The notes under the pieces are model-generated. The model did not search any database. It was not told where the DNA came from and saw only the letters and a list, made by a program, of their open reading frames with translations. Of a stretch of DNA of 64,000 bases, positions 44,060 through 53,809 are shown one piece after another (position 1 is the first letter of the stretch; every line of letters starts with the position of its first letter). Made by a program: the position numbers and the translations under genes. Source of the DNA: an uncultured Oscillospiraceae bacterium. Its GTDB lineage: Bacteria > Bacillota > Clostridia > Oscillospirales > Ruminococcaceae. The stretch lies in NCBI GenBank assembly GCA_934481385.1, contig CAKSPD010000001.1, positions 358,538 through 422,537 on the forward strand, written 5' to 3'.

Positions 44060-46807
44060 TTAAACCTCCGTCTGCTCATGGGAAATCTGCTTTCCGTTTA
44101 TAACTGAGCTGATTTTATTTTCCTGAAGTTTTGTATTTCCCTTTTCTGTTCCTATATCTATCGGATTTGAGGCAGAAATCTTTATATCTATATCAGAATT
44201 CTTTATGAATACATTGCCTGAACCGAAAATATCACCTATACCTGCAACATCATTTCCCTGATTATCAATATTTATTGAGCAATCTCTTATATTTACATTC
44301 ATTTTTCCTTTCCATGAACCTATTCCGGCATTCTTTGAAGAACGCATTGTAATATTGATTTTTCCTTTTTTTATATTGACATCACCCTCTGCATTGCTGA
44401 AAGAACCTATTCCTATTGTTGAAGCTCCGCTTGCACGTATATCAATATCAGCCGATGACATTATAAGGGATTCTGATTTTACACTTCCTATCGCTATAAC
44501 GTTTATTCCGGAAATGCTTATATCTATTCTGCATTTATCAGACATATTGATTATTGAACCGCCGTTATAGTTTCCTATTGCAACGCCGTTATGGGAATTC
44601 ATATTGATTTTAATATTTCCGGATTTTAAATTTATTTCAGATTCATTAAGATTATATCCTCCGCCTATGCAGACAGTTTCTTCAGAATTTGTTATAATTT
44701 CAAGATTTCCGGTCATATCCACGAATATATCACCGCATGCATGTTCATAGTCATTTCCTATTGCAAAACCTGATGTAGCATAGCAGTCTATTAAAAGACT
44801 TCCGTTTCCTTTAAGAAAGAACTGTGAAGTCTGGGGAACATATATTCCGAGATAGCTTATTTTATTCTGATTTTCAACATTAAGAATAAGCTGTGCTGAT
44901 TCTCCGACAGAAATCGCAGGCTTTGCATTACGGCTTACAAGATTTACATTTTCAAGAGTAAGCTCACAGCTGTAATTATCCATTACTGTTATATTCATAT
45001 TAACAGGTTTTTCAACATCGCCTCTGATTTTAAGCTTACTCTGATAGATATGAATATCAGTATATTTTTCAAGTGCCAGTTTAAGCAGGTCTATATCATC
45101 ACTTGTACGGGCATCATAGACTTTCTTTATTCCATGTTTTGAAACTTCAAGATTTGTATTTATAATTTCGTCCTTTACAGATTGTGAAATCATATCAAGA
45201 AGAAACGGTTTTGGTGTTGAAGTATAAAAACCCTGAATGAGGTCTATTCCCATTCTTATAACTGTTTTCAGTTCAGCAGATGTTTCAACACCTTCTGCCA
45301 GTGCAAGAATATTATTATCATGTGCAAATTCTATAACAGAGGATACAAGCTGTTGTTTTTTCAAATCGTTCTGAATATCCGTTATAAGCGAACGGTCAAT
45401 TTTTATATATTCAGGAGAATAGTGAAGAAGATTTACGCTGTTTGAATAGCCTGTACCGTAATCATCAATAGCAAGACCTGAATGTGTTATAATGCATCTT
45501 TTTTTCAGAAGCTTTACATCATTGGAAGTAGGATTCGTCTGTTCAGTAACCTCTATGACAACCTTTTCCATAAGTTCGCCGTATGTAAGATAAAGCCTGT
45601 TGAAATCTTCTTCAGTAAGAAGAAAACTTCCGACACTGTTTATAAAAAGCTTTCTGTTCTTGAAGAACTGCTGATTTTTGCTGAGTAAATCTATTGTATT
45701 AAAAAATGTAAGTCTTTCAATAGCATAGAGATTATTCTGTTCACGTGCCATTGCAAGCAACTGTAAAGGTGAAAGGTTTATATCCACAGATGTTCTCATA
45801 AGAGCCTCATAAGCATATATATCACCGCTTACCGCACTTACAATCGGCTGAAAGTGATAGGAAAGCTGATTTTCACGAATCACCTTTGCAAAAATCTGTG
45901 ACTTTTTATATGCTGTTTTTTCCCTGCGGTATCTCTCCTCACAGAACCAGTTCACAACACTTTTCTTACGGCTGTTTCTTGCCTCAAAGAGTGCAAATTC
46001 CGAATAGTTCACAAGCATATTAAATTCATAAGCCTGTTCCGGATACGAACAGCAACCGACTGAAAGGCTTAAAGAACTTCTGTCGCTTATATCAATAACC
46101 TCTCCGAAATCATCAGTAAAAACACAGTGTCTTACAGCGTCATTCATATTTTTCAATATACTGTATACAGCACTCTTATCAAGATTTTTGAAAAGTATAC
46201 ATATTTCATAATTCGATTTTGAACCGAATATTATATCATCTGAACCAAATCCCTTTATAGTTTCGGCAACAGATGTTATACAATGATTTGTATTGTCAAC
46301 AGTCAGAAAAGTTCCGAGCTTTTCAAGTCCGTTGAGATGCATTGACGCAAGCCAGCAGTGATTTGTATTATCAAGCGTATTCTTTACAATTTCTGTAAAA
46401 GATGAATATGACGGCAGACGTGTTATAGGGTCATATTCTATTGAATCGGATTTCTTGTTCTTTTCAAAAATCTGACGTGTATAATCCTGAACAAATCCGA
46501 GCCATACATCACGGCTTTCAAAAATATTCATCTTTATAAATTTTCGGGTATTGTCTGTCTTGTATATATAGATATGCTTTTCACCCTCAACAGGATTTTT
46601 TGATATTCTGTCAAGCAGATTAAAAAACTCATATTCGTTTATTTTTTCACGACTGCAATTCAGAATTTTAAGTGCCATAGGGTCAAGATATGCGGATTTT
46701 TCTTTTGATATATATGTAAATGCTCCGACGTTTCCTATAAATTTCTGAAAAAGCTCCCAGTCATGACTAAGAGACATGGAATTTTTATCTATATTAAAAA
46801 TACTCAT
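44060..46807 (-). CDS. EAL-domain c-di-GMP phosphodiesterase with C-terminal GIG-repeat solenoid
   Basis: A 915-residue protein without signal peptide or membrane helix. The ATG at 46807 has GAGGAGG 9 bases upstream and is preferred over 46828. Residues 1-115 look PAS-like. About 120-290 is a GGDEF domain whose motif is lost (FGSKSNYE at 194-201). About 313-540 is an EAL domain with an intact active site: EALMR (Glu334), EVTE (Glu419), DDYGTGYS (Asp448-449), KID (Lys469), EGVET (Glu505), QGF. The region 670-890 has eight units of 27-31 residues, each with an IG dipeptide in a hydrophobic strand, suggesting a beta-solenoid. It should hydrolyse c-di-GMP in the cytoplasm. Confidence 0.9.
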   Translation of the reverse strand: MSIFNIDKNSMSLSHDWELFQKFIGNVGAFTYISKEKSAYLDPMALKILNCSREKINEYEFFNLLDRISKNPVEGEKHIYIYKTDNTRKFIKMNIFESRDVWLGFVQDYTRQIFEKNKKSDSIEYDPITRLPSYSSFTEIVKNTLDNTNHCWLASMHLNGLEKLGTFLTVDNTNHCITSVAETIKGFGSDDIIFGSKSNYEICILFKNLDKSAVYSILKNMNDAVRHCVFTDDFGEVIDISDRSSLSLSVGCCSYPEQAYEFNMLVNYSEFALFEARNSRKKSVVNWFCEERYRREKTAYKKSQIFAKVIRENQLSYHFQPIVSAVSGDIYAYEALMRTSVDINLSPLQLLAMAREQNNLYAIERLTFFNTIDLLSKNQQFFKNRKLFINSVGSFLLTEEDFNRLYLTYGELMEKVVIEVTEQTNPTSNDVKLLKKRCIITHSGLAIDDYGTGYSNSVNLLHYSPEYIKIDRSLITDIQNDLKKQQLVSSVIEFAHDNNILALAEGVETSAELKTVIRMGIDLIQGFYTSTPKPFLLDMISQSVKDEIINTNLEVSKHGIKKVYDARTSDDIDLLKLALEKYTDIHIYQSKLKIRGDVEKPVNMNITVMDNYSCELTLENVNLVSRNAKPAISVGESAQLILNVENQNKISYLGIYVPQTSQFFLKGNGSLLIDCYATSGFAIGNDYEHACGDIFVDMTGNLEIITNSEETVCIGGGYNLNESEINLKSGNIKINMNSHNGVAIGNYNGGSIINMSDKCRIDISISGINVIAIGSVKSESLIMSSADIDIRASGASTIGIGSFSNAEGDVNIKKGKINITMRSSKNAGIGSWKGKMNVNIRDCSINIDNQGNDVAGIGDIFGSGNVFIKNSDIDIKISASNPIDIGTEKGNTKLQENKISSVINGKQISHEQTEV

Positions 46808-46846
46808 TTTTTTCAACCTCCTCATCATCTCAGTCTTTTAATACTT

Positions 46847-46875
46847 ATTATACTTTATTCCTCTTAAAAAGTCAA
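46847..46875 (-). promoter_or_regulatory. Promoter for the EAL-solenoid operon
   Basis: On the - strand: TTGACT (46875-46870), 17-base spacer, TATAAT (46852-46847). It is divergent from the cellulosomal promoter; the two -35 boxes are 33 bases apart. Confidence 0.9.
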
Positions 46876-46908
46876 CAAAATTATAATATTACTAAATTCA
46901 AAAAATCA

Positions 46909-46937
46909 TTGCAATTTTTAAAAATTGATGTTATAAT
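46909..46937 (+). promoter_or_regulatory. Promoter for the GH26-GH9 operon
   Basis: TTGCAA (46909-46914), 17-base spacer, TATAAT (46932-46937), with an extended TGT upstream of the -10. Confidence 0.88.
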
Positions 46938-46974
46938 CTTTTTATAAATTAAATTGAATTCAGGGAGGTTTTTT

Positions 46975-48783
46975 ATGAAATTCAGCAAATCAAAAAAGAG
47001 TCTGTGTGCATTTCTGTCAGCACTTATGGCTGTCGGATATATACAGCCATGTACTCAGACTAATGCCGTAAATGAAACTGTACAGAAATATGAATTTGAA
47101 AACGGTTCAACAAACGGCGGAAAAATCTATAATGAAACATGGAAAGGCAACACTCAGGAGGACGGAACAGGTGAAGATTTTGACCTTACAAATGCTTCCG
47201 GAGGCGGATTTTCATATCTTGACCAGAAAGGTACAAAAGTAAGCGTTGATGTTGAAGTTGAAGAAACAGGGCTTTATGAACTTTCAATATGCTACTGCGA
47301 ACCTTCTGACCCAAATAAAAAAATCCAGTATCTCAATATAAACGGTGTAAATCAGGGTGAAGTCTGCTTTGTCCATAACCTTACATTTGAGGAAACGTCA
47401 GGCGGAGTTGTTATGCTTCAAAAAGGTGTAAATACCATCGAACTTGAGGCTTACTGGGGATATACAATGTTCGACTATCTCACTATAAAGCCGGCTGATG
47501 AAAAACTTAAAAATCTTTCACCCACACGTCAGCTTTCAAACAAAAATGCAAGTAAATCCGCAAAATCACTTTACAGCTATCTCTGTGACACATACGGAAA
47601 TCATATAATAGCAGGTCAGCAGGAATACTGCGGTTCTCACAACTATAACCAGTGGAATGACCCTGATAATTATATCAAGGACAATGAGGCTGAATTTGAA
47701 TATATCAAGGAACAGACAGGAAAACAGCCTGCTATCCGTGGTATAGATTTACTTGCTTACCGTTCAAATTCAAACTGGGAGGACAATGCCCCTGAAAGAG
47801 CTATCCAGTGGGTAAACGAATACAAGGGTATTGCAACTCTTACATGGCACTGGAATGTTCCCTCTGAGGAAAACGGCTCTGAAGTGGCTTTCTATGTAAA
47901 ATCAACAGGAAATACTCCTTATACAACATTCAGCGTATCAAATGCACTTGAAGAAGGTACATGGGAAAACAAACAGCTTATGGCTGATATTGAAGAAATC
48001 GCAAAACAGCTCAAAAAACTCAAAGATGCTGATGTTCCTGTTCTCTGGAGACCGCTTCATGAAGCTGAAGGTGCATGGTTCTGGTGGGGTGCTGAGGGAG
48101 CTGAACCCTGTAAAAAACTTTACAGACTCCTTTATGACCAGCTCACAAATGTATACGGTCTTGATAATCTTATATGGGTATGGACAGGATACACTTATCC
48201 GACTTCGTCTGAATGGTATCCCGGTGATGATGTTGTTGATATAATCGGATATGATAAATATAATGCTAAGGACGGACTTCCCAATTTAAGTTCAATTTCT
48301 TCAACATTTTACAGCCTTGTTCAGAGTACGAATGGTCAGAAAATGGTTGCCATGTCTGAAAACGATACAATTCCATCTCTTGAAAACCTCCTTAACGACA
48401 AAGCATGCTGGCTCTATTTCTGCCCCTGGTATATGAACTATCTCACAAGCGAACAGAATAATCCTGTTGAAAACCTCAAAGAAATCTATAACAGCGAATA
48501 CTGTATAACACTTGATGAACTCCCTGACATCAAAAATTATGTATCTGAAGAAAATCCCTCATCATCTGATTCAGAAACACTGAAAGGTGATGCAAATCTT
48601 GACGGCTCTGTTGATATTGCTGATGCAGTTGCTCTTGCTTCATATGTAGGCGATATGGAAAAAAACAAGCTCACTCCTCAGGGAATTATAAACGGTGACG
48701 TTCAGGCTACCGGAAACGGTATTAATGCAAATGATGCTCTCACTATTCAGCAGTATCTTGCAAATATTATAAAAGAATTATAA
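46975..48783 (+). CDS. Secreted GH26 beta-mannanase with CBM35 and dockerin
   Basis: A 602-residue secreted enzyme for mannan breakdown. The ATG at 46975 has GGGAGG 6 bases upstream; the TTG at 46954 lies before that site. A signal peptide (about 1-30) is followed by a CBM35-like carbohydrate-binding module (about 38-172). The GH26 catalytic domain (about 184-505) has acid/base Glu363 in WRPLHEAEG and nucleophile Glu462 in AMSEND. After a short Ser/Glu linker a dockerin (about 537-602) has a first calcium loop DANLDGSVDIAD and an unusual second loop DVQATGNGINAND. The dockerin attaches the enzyme to a scaffoldin. GH9 follows in the same operon. Confidence 0.92.
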   Translation: MKFSKSKKSLCAFLSALMAVGYIQPCTQTNAVNETVQKYEFENGSTNGGKIYNETWKGNTQEDGTGEDFDLTNASGGGFSYLDQKGTKVSVDVEVEETGLYELSICYCEPSDPNKKIQYLNINGVNQGEVCFVHNLTFEETSGGVVMLQKGVNTIELEAYWGYTMFDYLTIKPADEKLKNLSPTRQLSNKNASKSAKSLYSYLCDTYGNHIIAGQQEYCGSHNYNQWNDPDNYIKDNEAEFEYIKEQTGKQPAIRGIDLLAYRSNSNWEDNAPERAIQWVNEYKGIATLTWHWNVPSEENGSEVAFYVKSTGNTPYTTFSVSNALEEGTWENKQLMADIEEIAKQLKKLKDADVPVLWRPLHEAEGAWFWWGAEGAEPCKKLYRLLYDQLTNVYGLDNLIWVWTGYTYPTSSEWYPGDDVVDIIGYDKYNAKDGLPNLSSISSTFYSLVQSTNGQKMVAMSENDTIPSLENLLNDKACWLYFCPWYMNYLTSEQNNPVENLKEIYNSEYCITLDELPDIKNYVSEENPSSSDSETLKGDANLDGSVDIADAVALASYVGDMEKNKLTPQGIINGDVQATGNGINANDALTIQQYLANIIKEL

Positions 48784-48798
48784 AAAGGAGTTATGTTC

Positions 48799-51171
48799 AT
48801 GAAAATTTTAAAAAAATTAACATCAGCTGTTCTTGCAGGTTCAATTGCAGTTATGTCATCTCTGACCGCAGTTCCTGTTTCATATGCTCTTGAAGATTCC
48901 GGCCTTGATTACGACTTTGCCCGTGCATTGCAGTATTCAATATATTTCTATGATGCAAATATGTGCGGTACGGAAGTTGAAGAAAACAATCAGTATTCAT
49001 GGCGTGGAAACTGCCACACCTATGATGCAAAGGTTGAAATGAAAGCCGGCATAACTGATTTCGTGGGAACTAATCTTTCACAGTCCTTTATAGACAAGTA
49101 TAAGGATATTCTTGACCCTGACGGTGACGGATATATTGACGTTGCAGGCGGATTTCATGATGCAGGTGACCATGTAAAATTCGGCATACCGGAAAATTAT
49201 TCCGCTGCCACACTCGGCTGGGGATATTATGAATTCCGTGATTCATATGTAAAACTCGGGCAGGATAAGCACATTGAAACTATTCTGCGATATTTCAATG
49301 ATTATCTTATGAAATGTACATTCCGTGATTCAAACGGTGATGTAATTGCACACTGTTATCAGGTTGGTGACGGTGATATTGACCACAGCTTCTGGAATGC
49401 TCCTGAAATCGATGAAATGGGCAGACCTGCATTTTTCCTCACTGCTGAAAAACCTCAGACAGATTATGTTGCATCAGCAGCGGGTTCACTTGCTATAAAT
49501 TATCTCAACTTCAAGGATACTGACCCCGAATATGCAGAAAAATCTCTTGACTATGCAAAGGCTCTTATGAAATTTGCAATGACTCATGAAAAACAATTAA
49601 GCGATAATGCAGACGGCCCTAAACAGTATTACAATTCTTCAAAGTGGGAAGATGATTACTGCTGGGCTGCTGCATGGCTCTATATCTGCACAAAGGATAT
49701 TAATTATCTTACTGATGCTGCTCCTTATGTTGATTACTATGCTCCTTCAGGTTACTGCTACAACTGGAATGATATGTGGGGCGGTGCTAATACAATATGG
49801 GGCGTTATAAATCAGACTTACCCCGAACTTGACCTCGTTAATATTGTTAGAAAGGCTCAGGGTAAAAATGAATATGTATTTGATGATTTCTGGGACGAAG
49901 TTGAAAAATGTTTCCCGAAGTGGAAAGCTCTTGAAACAGCAGGAGGATATGCCTTTTTAAGTCAGTGGGGTTCTGCAAGATATAATACTGCTATGCAACT
50001 TATTGCTCTTGTTTATGACAAATACAACAATGACGGAAAACCCTCTGAATACAGTGACTGGGCAAAGGGACAAATGGAATACATTATGGGAAACAATCCG
50101 CTTAAACGCTCATATATTGTAGGATATAATGAAAATTCTGCAAAATATCCTCACCACAGAGCTGCGTCCGGTCTTACAAAATGTGAAGACCCTGATGAAC
50201 AGAGATATGTTCTTTATGGTGCTTTGGTTGGTGGCCCTGACGGAAATGACCAGCATATTGACAAGACATCAGACTATATCTACAATGAAGTTACAATAGA
50301 CTATAATGCTGCATTTGTCGGAGCTTGTGCAGGTCTTTATGCTTATTACGGAACTGACGATATGAAAGTTACTCCTGATTTTCCTCCGGCTGTATCATCT
50401 GGTGGCGATGAACAGGGCGGAAACAATTACTGGGTAAATGCATGCGGTATTGATGACCTCAAATCAGACGGTTGCGGTGTTACAAAGGTTTCACTTATGG
50501 TTATGACAGATTCAATAAAACCTGTAAAGGATATATCAGTACGCTATTACTTCAATTCAAGTGAAATATCTGATATAAATTCCGTAAAGGCAAGCGAACT
50601 TTATGACCAGGCTTCTGTTGAAGCTTCACCTGCGGACGGTGTTATAAGCGGCCCTTATAAATATGACAAGGCTGATAACACATATTATGTTGAAATCAAA
50701 TGGGACGGATACACTATTGCAAATTCAAACAAAAAATATCAGTTCACTCTCGGAATGTATTACGGTGACAAGTGGAATCCGAAAAATGACCCGAGTTATG
50801 ACGGTCTTAAAATTTATGATAATGATGATGCTTTCTTCGGTACTGGAAATGAAGTAAGAGCTGATAAAATATGCGTTTATTCGGACGGTGTTCTTGTTGG
50901 AGGAACTGAACCTGACGGCTCAACACCAGCTACTACTACTTCTTCAACCGGTTCTGAAATCTTATGGGGTGATGCAAATCTTGACGGTTCAGTAGATGTC
51001 GCTGATGCTGTTGCTGTTGCTTCATTCGTAGGCAATTCAGATAAAAATGCACTTGAAAGTCAGGGATTGTTAAATGCTGATGTTCATTCAAACGGAAACG
51101 GTATCAATGCAAATGATGCTCTTGTAATACAGCAGTATCTTTCAGGTACAATAACAGAACTTCCGGCATAA
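48799..51171 (+). CDS. Secreted GH9 cellulase with CBM3-like module and dockerin
   Basis: A 790-residue secreted endoglucanase. The ATG at 48799 is 8 bases after AAGGAG; the ATG at 48793 is too close. After the signal peptide (about 1-29) the GH9 (alpha/alpha)6 domain occupies about 35-520. It has the catalytic DAGDH (Asp121, Asp124), the substrate block PHHR, and the acid Glu497 in YNEVTID. A CBM3c-like beta-sandwich follows (about 540-705), as in theme-B GH9 enzymes with processive action. A Thr/Ser linker leads to a dockerin closely similar to that of the GH26 neighbour. It is 15 bases downstream of GH26 and co-transcribed. Confidence 0.93.
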   Translation: MKILKKLTSAVLAGSIAVMSSLTAVPVSYALEDSGLDYDFARALQYSIYFYDANMCGTEVEENNQYSWRGNCHTYDAKVEMKAGITDFVGTNLSQSFIDKYKDILDPDGDGYIDVAGGFHDAGDHVKFGIPENYSAATLGWGYYEFRDSYVKLGQDKHIETILRYFNDYLMKCTFRDSNGDVIAHCYQVGDGDIDHSFWNAPEIDEMGRPAFFLTAEKPQTDYVASAAGSLAINYLNFKDTDPEYAEKSLDYAKALMKFAMTHEKQLSDNADGPKQYYNSSKWEDDYCWAAAWLYICTKDINYLTDAAPYVDYYAPSGYCYNWNDMWGGANTIWGVINQTYPELDLVNIVRKAQGKNEYVFDDFWDEVEKCFPKWKALETAGGYAFLSQWGSARYNTAMQLIALVYDKYNNDGKPSEYSDWAKGQMEYIMGNNPLKRSYIVGYNENSAKYPHHRAASGLTKCEDPDEQRYVLYGALVGGPDGNDQHIDKTSDYIYNEVTIDYNAAFVGACAGLYAYYGTDDMKVTPDFPPAVSSGGDEQGGNNYWVNACGIDDLKSDGCGVTKVSLMVMTDSIKPVKDISVRYYFNSSEISDINSVKASELYDQASVEASPADGVISGPYKYDKADNTYYVEIKWDGYTIANSNKKYQFTLGMYYGDKWNPKNDPSYDGLKIYDNDDAFFGTGNEVRADKICVYSDGVLVGGTEPDGSTPATTTSSTGSEILWGDANLDGSVDVADAVAVASFVGNSDKNALESQGLLNADVHSNGNGINANDALVIQQYLSGTITELPA

Positions 51172-51177
51172 AAAAAC

Positions 51178-51212
51178 GGGCGAATCCAAAACGGATTCGC
51201 CCTTTGTTTTTT
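51178..51212. terminator. Terminator after GH9, also facing serA
   Basis: A perfect 10-bp stem GGGCGAATCC (51178-51187) with GGATTCGCCC (51193-51202), AAAAC loop, and T-rich tail TTTGTTTTTT. The reverse side also has a T-run (from AAAAAAA at 51171-51177), so it is bidirectional. Confidence 0.93.
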
Positions 51213-51217
51213 ATAAA

Positions 51218-52378
51218 TTACTTTATAACTCTTACTCTGATAACACCGTCAATAGCCTTTATTGAATCTGTAACGCTTTCTGTAACGTCACCGATAATAT
51301 CCATCATTGTGTAAGCAAAATTCTTTTTGCTTGCGTTGAACATATTTTCAATGTTAAGACCTGCATTTCCGACAGCAGATGTCATTGATGCGATGAGGGC
51401 AGGTACATTTCTGTGAATAACGCATATCTTTGTGCCTACTGCATTCATTGATGCATTAGGAAGATTTACGCTGTTTTTGATATTTCCGTTTTCGATGTAG
51501 TCAATAAGCTCATTGGCAGCCATAATTGCACAGTTGTCTTCACTTTCAGGAGTTGATGCTCCGAGGTGAGGAAGTACAATTACATTTTCAGCACCGAGTA
51601 CAACATCATCAGCAAAATCAGTAACATACTTTGCAACTTTTCCGTCTGCAATAGCCTTTACTACTGCTTCACTGTTGATGAGTTCACCTCTTGCAAGATT
51701 GATAAGACGAACGCCGTCTTTCATCATAGCAATCTGTTCAGAATCAATAGTATTCTTTGTATCAGGTGTATAAGGAACATGAATTGAAATGTAGTCACAT
51801 GACTTGTAAATATCATTTATATCATTTACAACCTTGACTGAGGAATCAAGAAGGAGTGCTGCATTTACTGAAAGATACGGGTCATATCCTACAACTTTCA
51901 TACCGAGGGCAACGGCTGCGTTTGCAATCTTTCCGCCGATAGCACCAAGACCGATAATACCAAGAGTTTTACCCATTATTTCAGGGCCTGCAAACTTTGA
52001 TTTTCCGCCTTCAACAGTCTTTGGAGCATCAGGAGTACCCTTGAGAGATGCAGCCCATGCAGCAGCTTCAGTAATTTTTCTTGATGAAAGAAGTATTGCA
52101 CATATTGCAAGTTCCTTTACTGCATTTGCATTAGCTCCGGGAGTATTGAATACACATATTCCCTCCTCTGCACAGCGTTCAACAGGAATATTGTTTACAC
52201 CTGCACCCGCTCTTGCTATTGCAAGAAGATTGTCACCGAACTGCATATCATGCATTTTTGCAGAACGAACCATTATTGCTTCAGGATTTTCAAAATTATC
52301 AGAAACGGCATACTTAGACTTGTCAAAAACATCTGTACCAACAGATGAAATCTTGTTAAGAGTCTGTATATTATACAT
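51218..52378 (-). CDS. serA: D-3-phosphoglycerate dehydrogenase
   Basis: A ~386-residue NAD-dependent enzyme, first step of serine synthesis. The nucleotide-binding loop is GLGAIGGKIA. The catalytic residues are Arg in NLARGELI, Glu in the following segment, and His in LPHLGAST. A C-terminal ACT domain (about 315-386; VIHRNVPALIASM) suggests control by serine. This is the short type without the intervening domain. The ATG at 52378 follows AAAGGA; the frame start at 52396 is a TTG that overlaps this site. It follows serC by 35 bases. Confidence 0.95.
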   Translation of the reverse strand: MYNIQTLNKISSVGTDVFDKSKYAVSDNFENPEAIMVRSAKMHDMQFGDNLLAIARAGAGVNNIPVERCAEEGICVFNTPGANANAVKELAICAILLSSRKITEAAAWAASLKGTPDAPKTVEGGKSKFAGPEIMGKTLGIIGLGAIGGKIANAAVALGMKVVGYDPYLSVNAALLLDSSVKVVNDINDIYKSCDYISIHVPYTPDTKNTIDSEQIAMMKDGVRLINLARGELINSEAVVKAIADGKVAKYVTDFADDVVLGAENVIVLPHLGASTPESEDNCAIMAANELIDYIENGNIKNSVNLPNASMNAVGTKICVIHRNVPALIASMTSAVGNAGLNIENMFNASKKNFAYTMMDIIGDVTESVTDSIKAIDGVIRVRVIK

Positions 52379-52413
52379 TGTAATCTGTCCTTTCAAGAAT
52401 TAATAAATTAATA

Positions 52414-53499
52414 TCAGGAATTTTCTTCTTCAAACTTCTTCATAAATTCAACAAGCTTTTCAACACCTTCGATAGGCATAGCATTGTAGATAGATGCTCT
52501 CATACCGCCTACTGTACGGTGTCCCTTGAGGTTTTCAAAGCCTGCTTCCTTTGATTCCTTAACAAATTTTGCATCAAGGTCAGCGTTTCCTGTAACGAAA
52601 GGAACATTCATAAGTGAACGGTCAGCAGGGTTTACTGTACCCTTGAAAAGCTTGCTCTGGTCAAGAAAATCATAGAGAATCTTAGCTTTCTTTTCGTTAT
52701 GAGCCTTCATAGCTTCAAGACCGCCCATTTTCTTAATCCACTTGAATACCTTTCCGCAGATATAAATTCCGTATGCCGGAGGAGTATTGTAAAGTGAATT
52801 TGCATCAGCGTGAATTTTATAAGTAAGCATTGTAGGAGTATTTTCAACCGGTGGCTTTTCAGGAATCAAATCCTCACGAATTATAACGATTACAACACCG
52901 GCAGGGCCTACATTCTTCTGAACACCGCCGTATATAACGCCGTACTTTGTAACATCAACAGGTTCTGAGAGGAAGCATGATGAAACGTCAGCAACAAGAG
53001 TCTTTCCCTTTGTATTAGGGAGTGTCTTGAACTTTGTACCGTATATTGTATTGTTTTCACAAATATAAACATAGTCTGCATCTTCACTTACAGGAAGGTC
53101 GGAGCAGTCAGGAATATATGAAAAAGTTTTATCCTCTGAAGTAGCAATTTTATTAGCCTTACCGTACTTCTGAGCTTCCTGATAAGCCTTTTTAGCCCAC
53201 TGACCAGTTACAATATAATCAGCAACACCATTTTTCATAAGGTTCATAGGAATCATAGCGAACTGCTGTGATGCACCGCCCTGAAGGAAAAGAACCTTGT
53301 AGTTATCAGGTATATTCATAAGGTCACGTAAATCCTGTTCAGCCTCTTTGATGATATTATCATAAGCCTTAGAACGATGTGACATTTCCATTACAGACAT
53401 ACCTGTACCCTTATAATCAAGCATTTCATCTGCGGCTTCTTTAAGTACTTCTTCCGGAAGAACTGCCGGACCAGCACTGAAATTATAAACTCTGCCCAT
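52414..53499 (-). CDS. serC: Phosphoserine aminotransferase
   Basis: A ~361-residue PLP enzyme, second step of serine synthesis and also used in pyridoxine synthesis in some bacteria. The N-terminus (VYNFSAGPAVLPEEVLKEA) is diagnostic, and the PLP lysine is in GVQKNVGPAG. The ATG at 53499 has GGAGG 11 bases upstream; the ATG at 53517 would include that site in the coding region. It forms an operon with serA behind a clear promoter. Confidence 0.96.
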   Translation of the reverse strand: MGRVYNFSAGPAVLPEEVLKEAADEMLDYKGTGMSVMEMSHRSKAYDNIIKEAEQDLRDLMNIPDNYKVLFLQGGASQQFAMIPMNLMKNGVADYIVTGQWAKKAYQEAQKYGKANKIATSEDKTFSYIPDCSDLPVSEDADYVYICENNTIYGTKFKTLPNTKGKTLVADVSSCFLSEPVDVTKYGVIYGGVQKNVGPAGVVIVIIREDLIPEKPPVENTPTMLTYKIHADANSLYNTPPAYGIYICGKVFKWIKKMGGLEAMKAHNEKKAKILYDFLDQSKLFKGTVNPADRSLMNVPFVTGNADLDAKFVKESKEAGFENLKGHRTVGGMRASIYNAMPIEGVEKLVEFMKKFEEENS

Positions 53500-53537
53500 T
53501 TTTATAAAAACCTCCATAAAAAATATGATATAATATT

Positions 53538-53566
53538 ATTATACTCTCATACGGGAAATAAGTCAA
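53538..53566 (-). promoter_or_regulatory. Promoter for serC-serA
   Basis: On the - strand: TTGACT (53566-53561), 17-base spacer, TATAAT (53543-53538). Confidence 0.9.
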
Positions 53567-53743
53567 TGACTTTTTTAATATTTAGAATTTTTTGTAAACT
53601 TAGGGTAACAATCTGTTAATAAATTTCATATAAAAAAATACGGAAATATATCTATGAAAAATAAAAACTGAATTTTAACGCTTTCAAAGATTTATATACA
53701 CAATGCACAAAATTCATCGCTTTATTTTATGATATAAAGATAA

Positions 53744-53772
53744 TTGATTTCAGCCGGAAAATATTATATAAT
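53744..53772 (+). promoter_or_regulatory. Promoter for the transglutaminase-dockerin gene
   Basis: TTGATT (53744-53749), 17-base spacer, TATAAT (53767-53772). The 310-base divergent gap between serC and this gene otherwise holds only AT-rich sequence in which I see nothing else. Confidence 0.8.
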
Positions 53773-53809
53773 ATTTATATAAAAACTTAATTCAGCAGAG
53801 GTGTCAGTT

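Noticed and set aside
53567..53743. Small genes or RNA in the serC-transglutaminase gap
   Set aside because: Only AT-rich sequence with very short frames; no ribosome site, hairpin or conserved motif.
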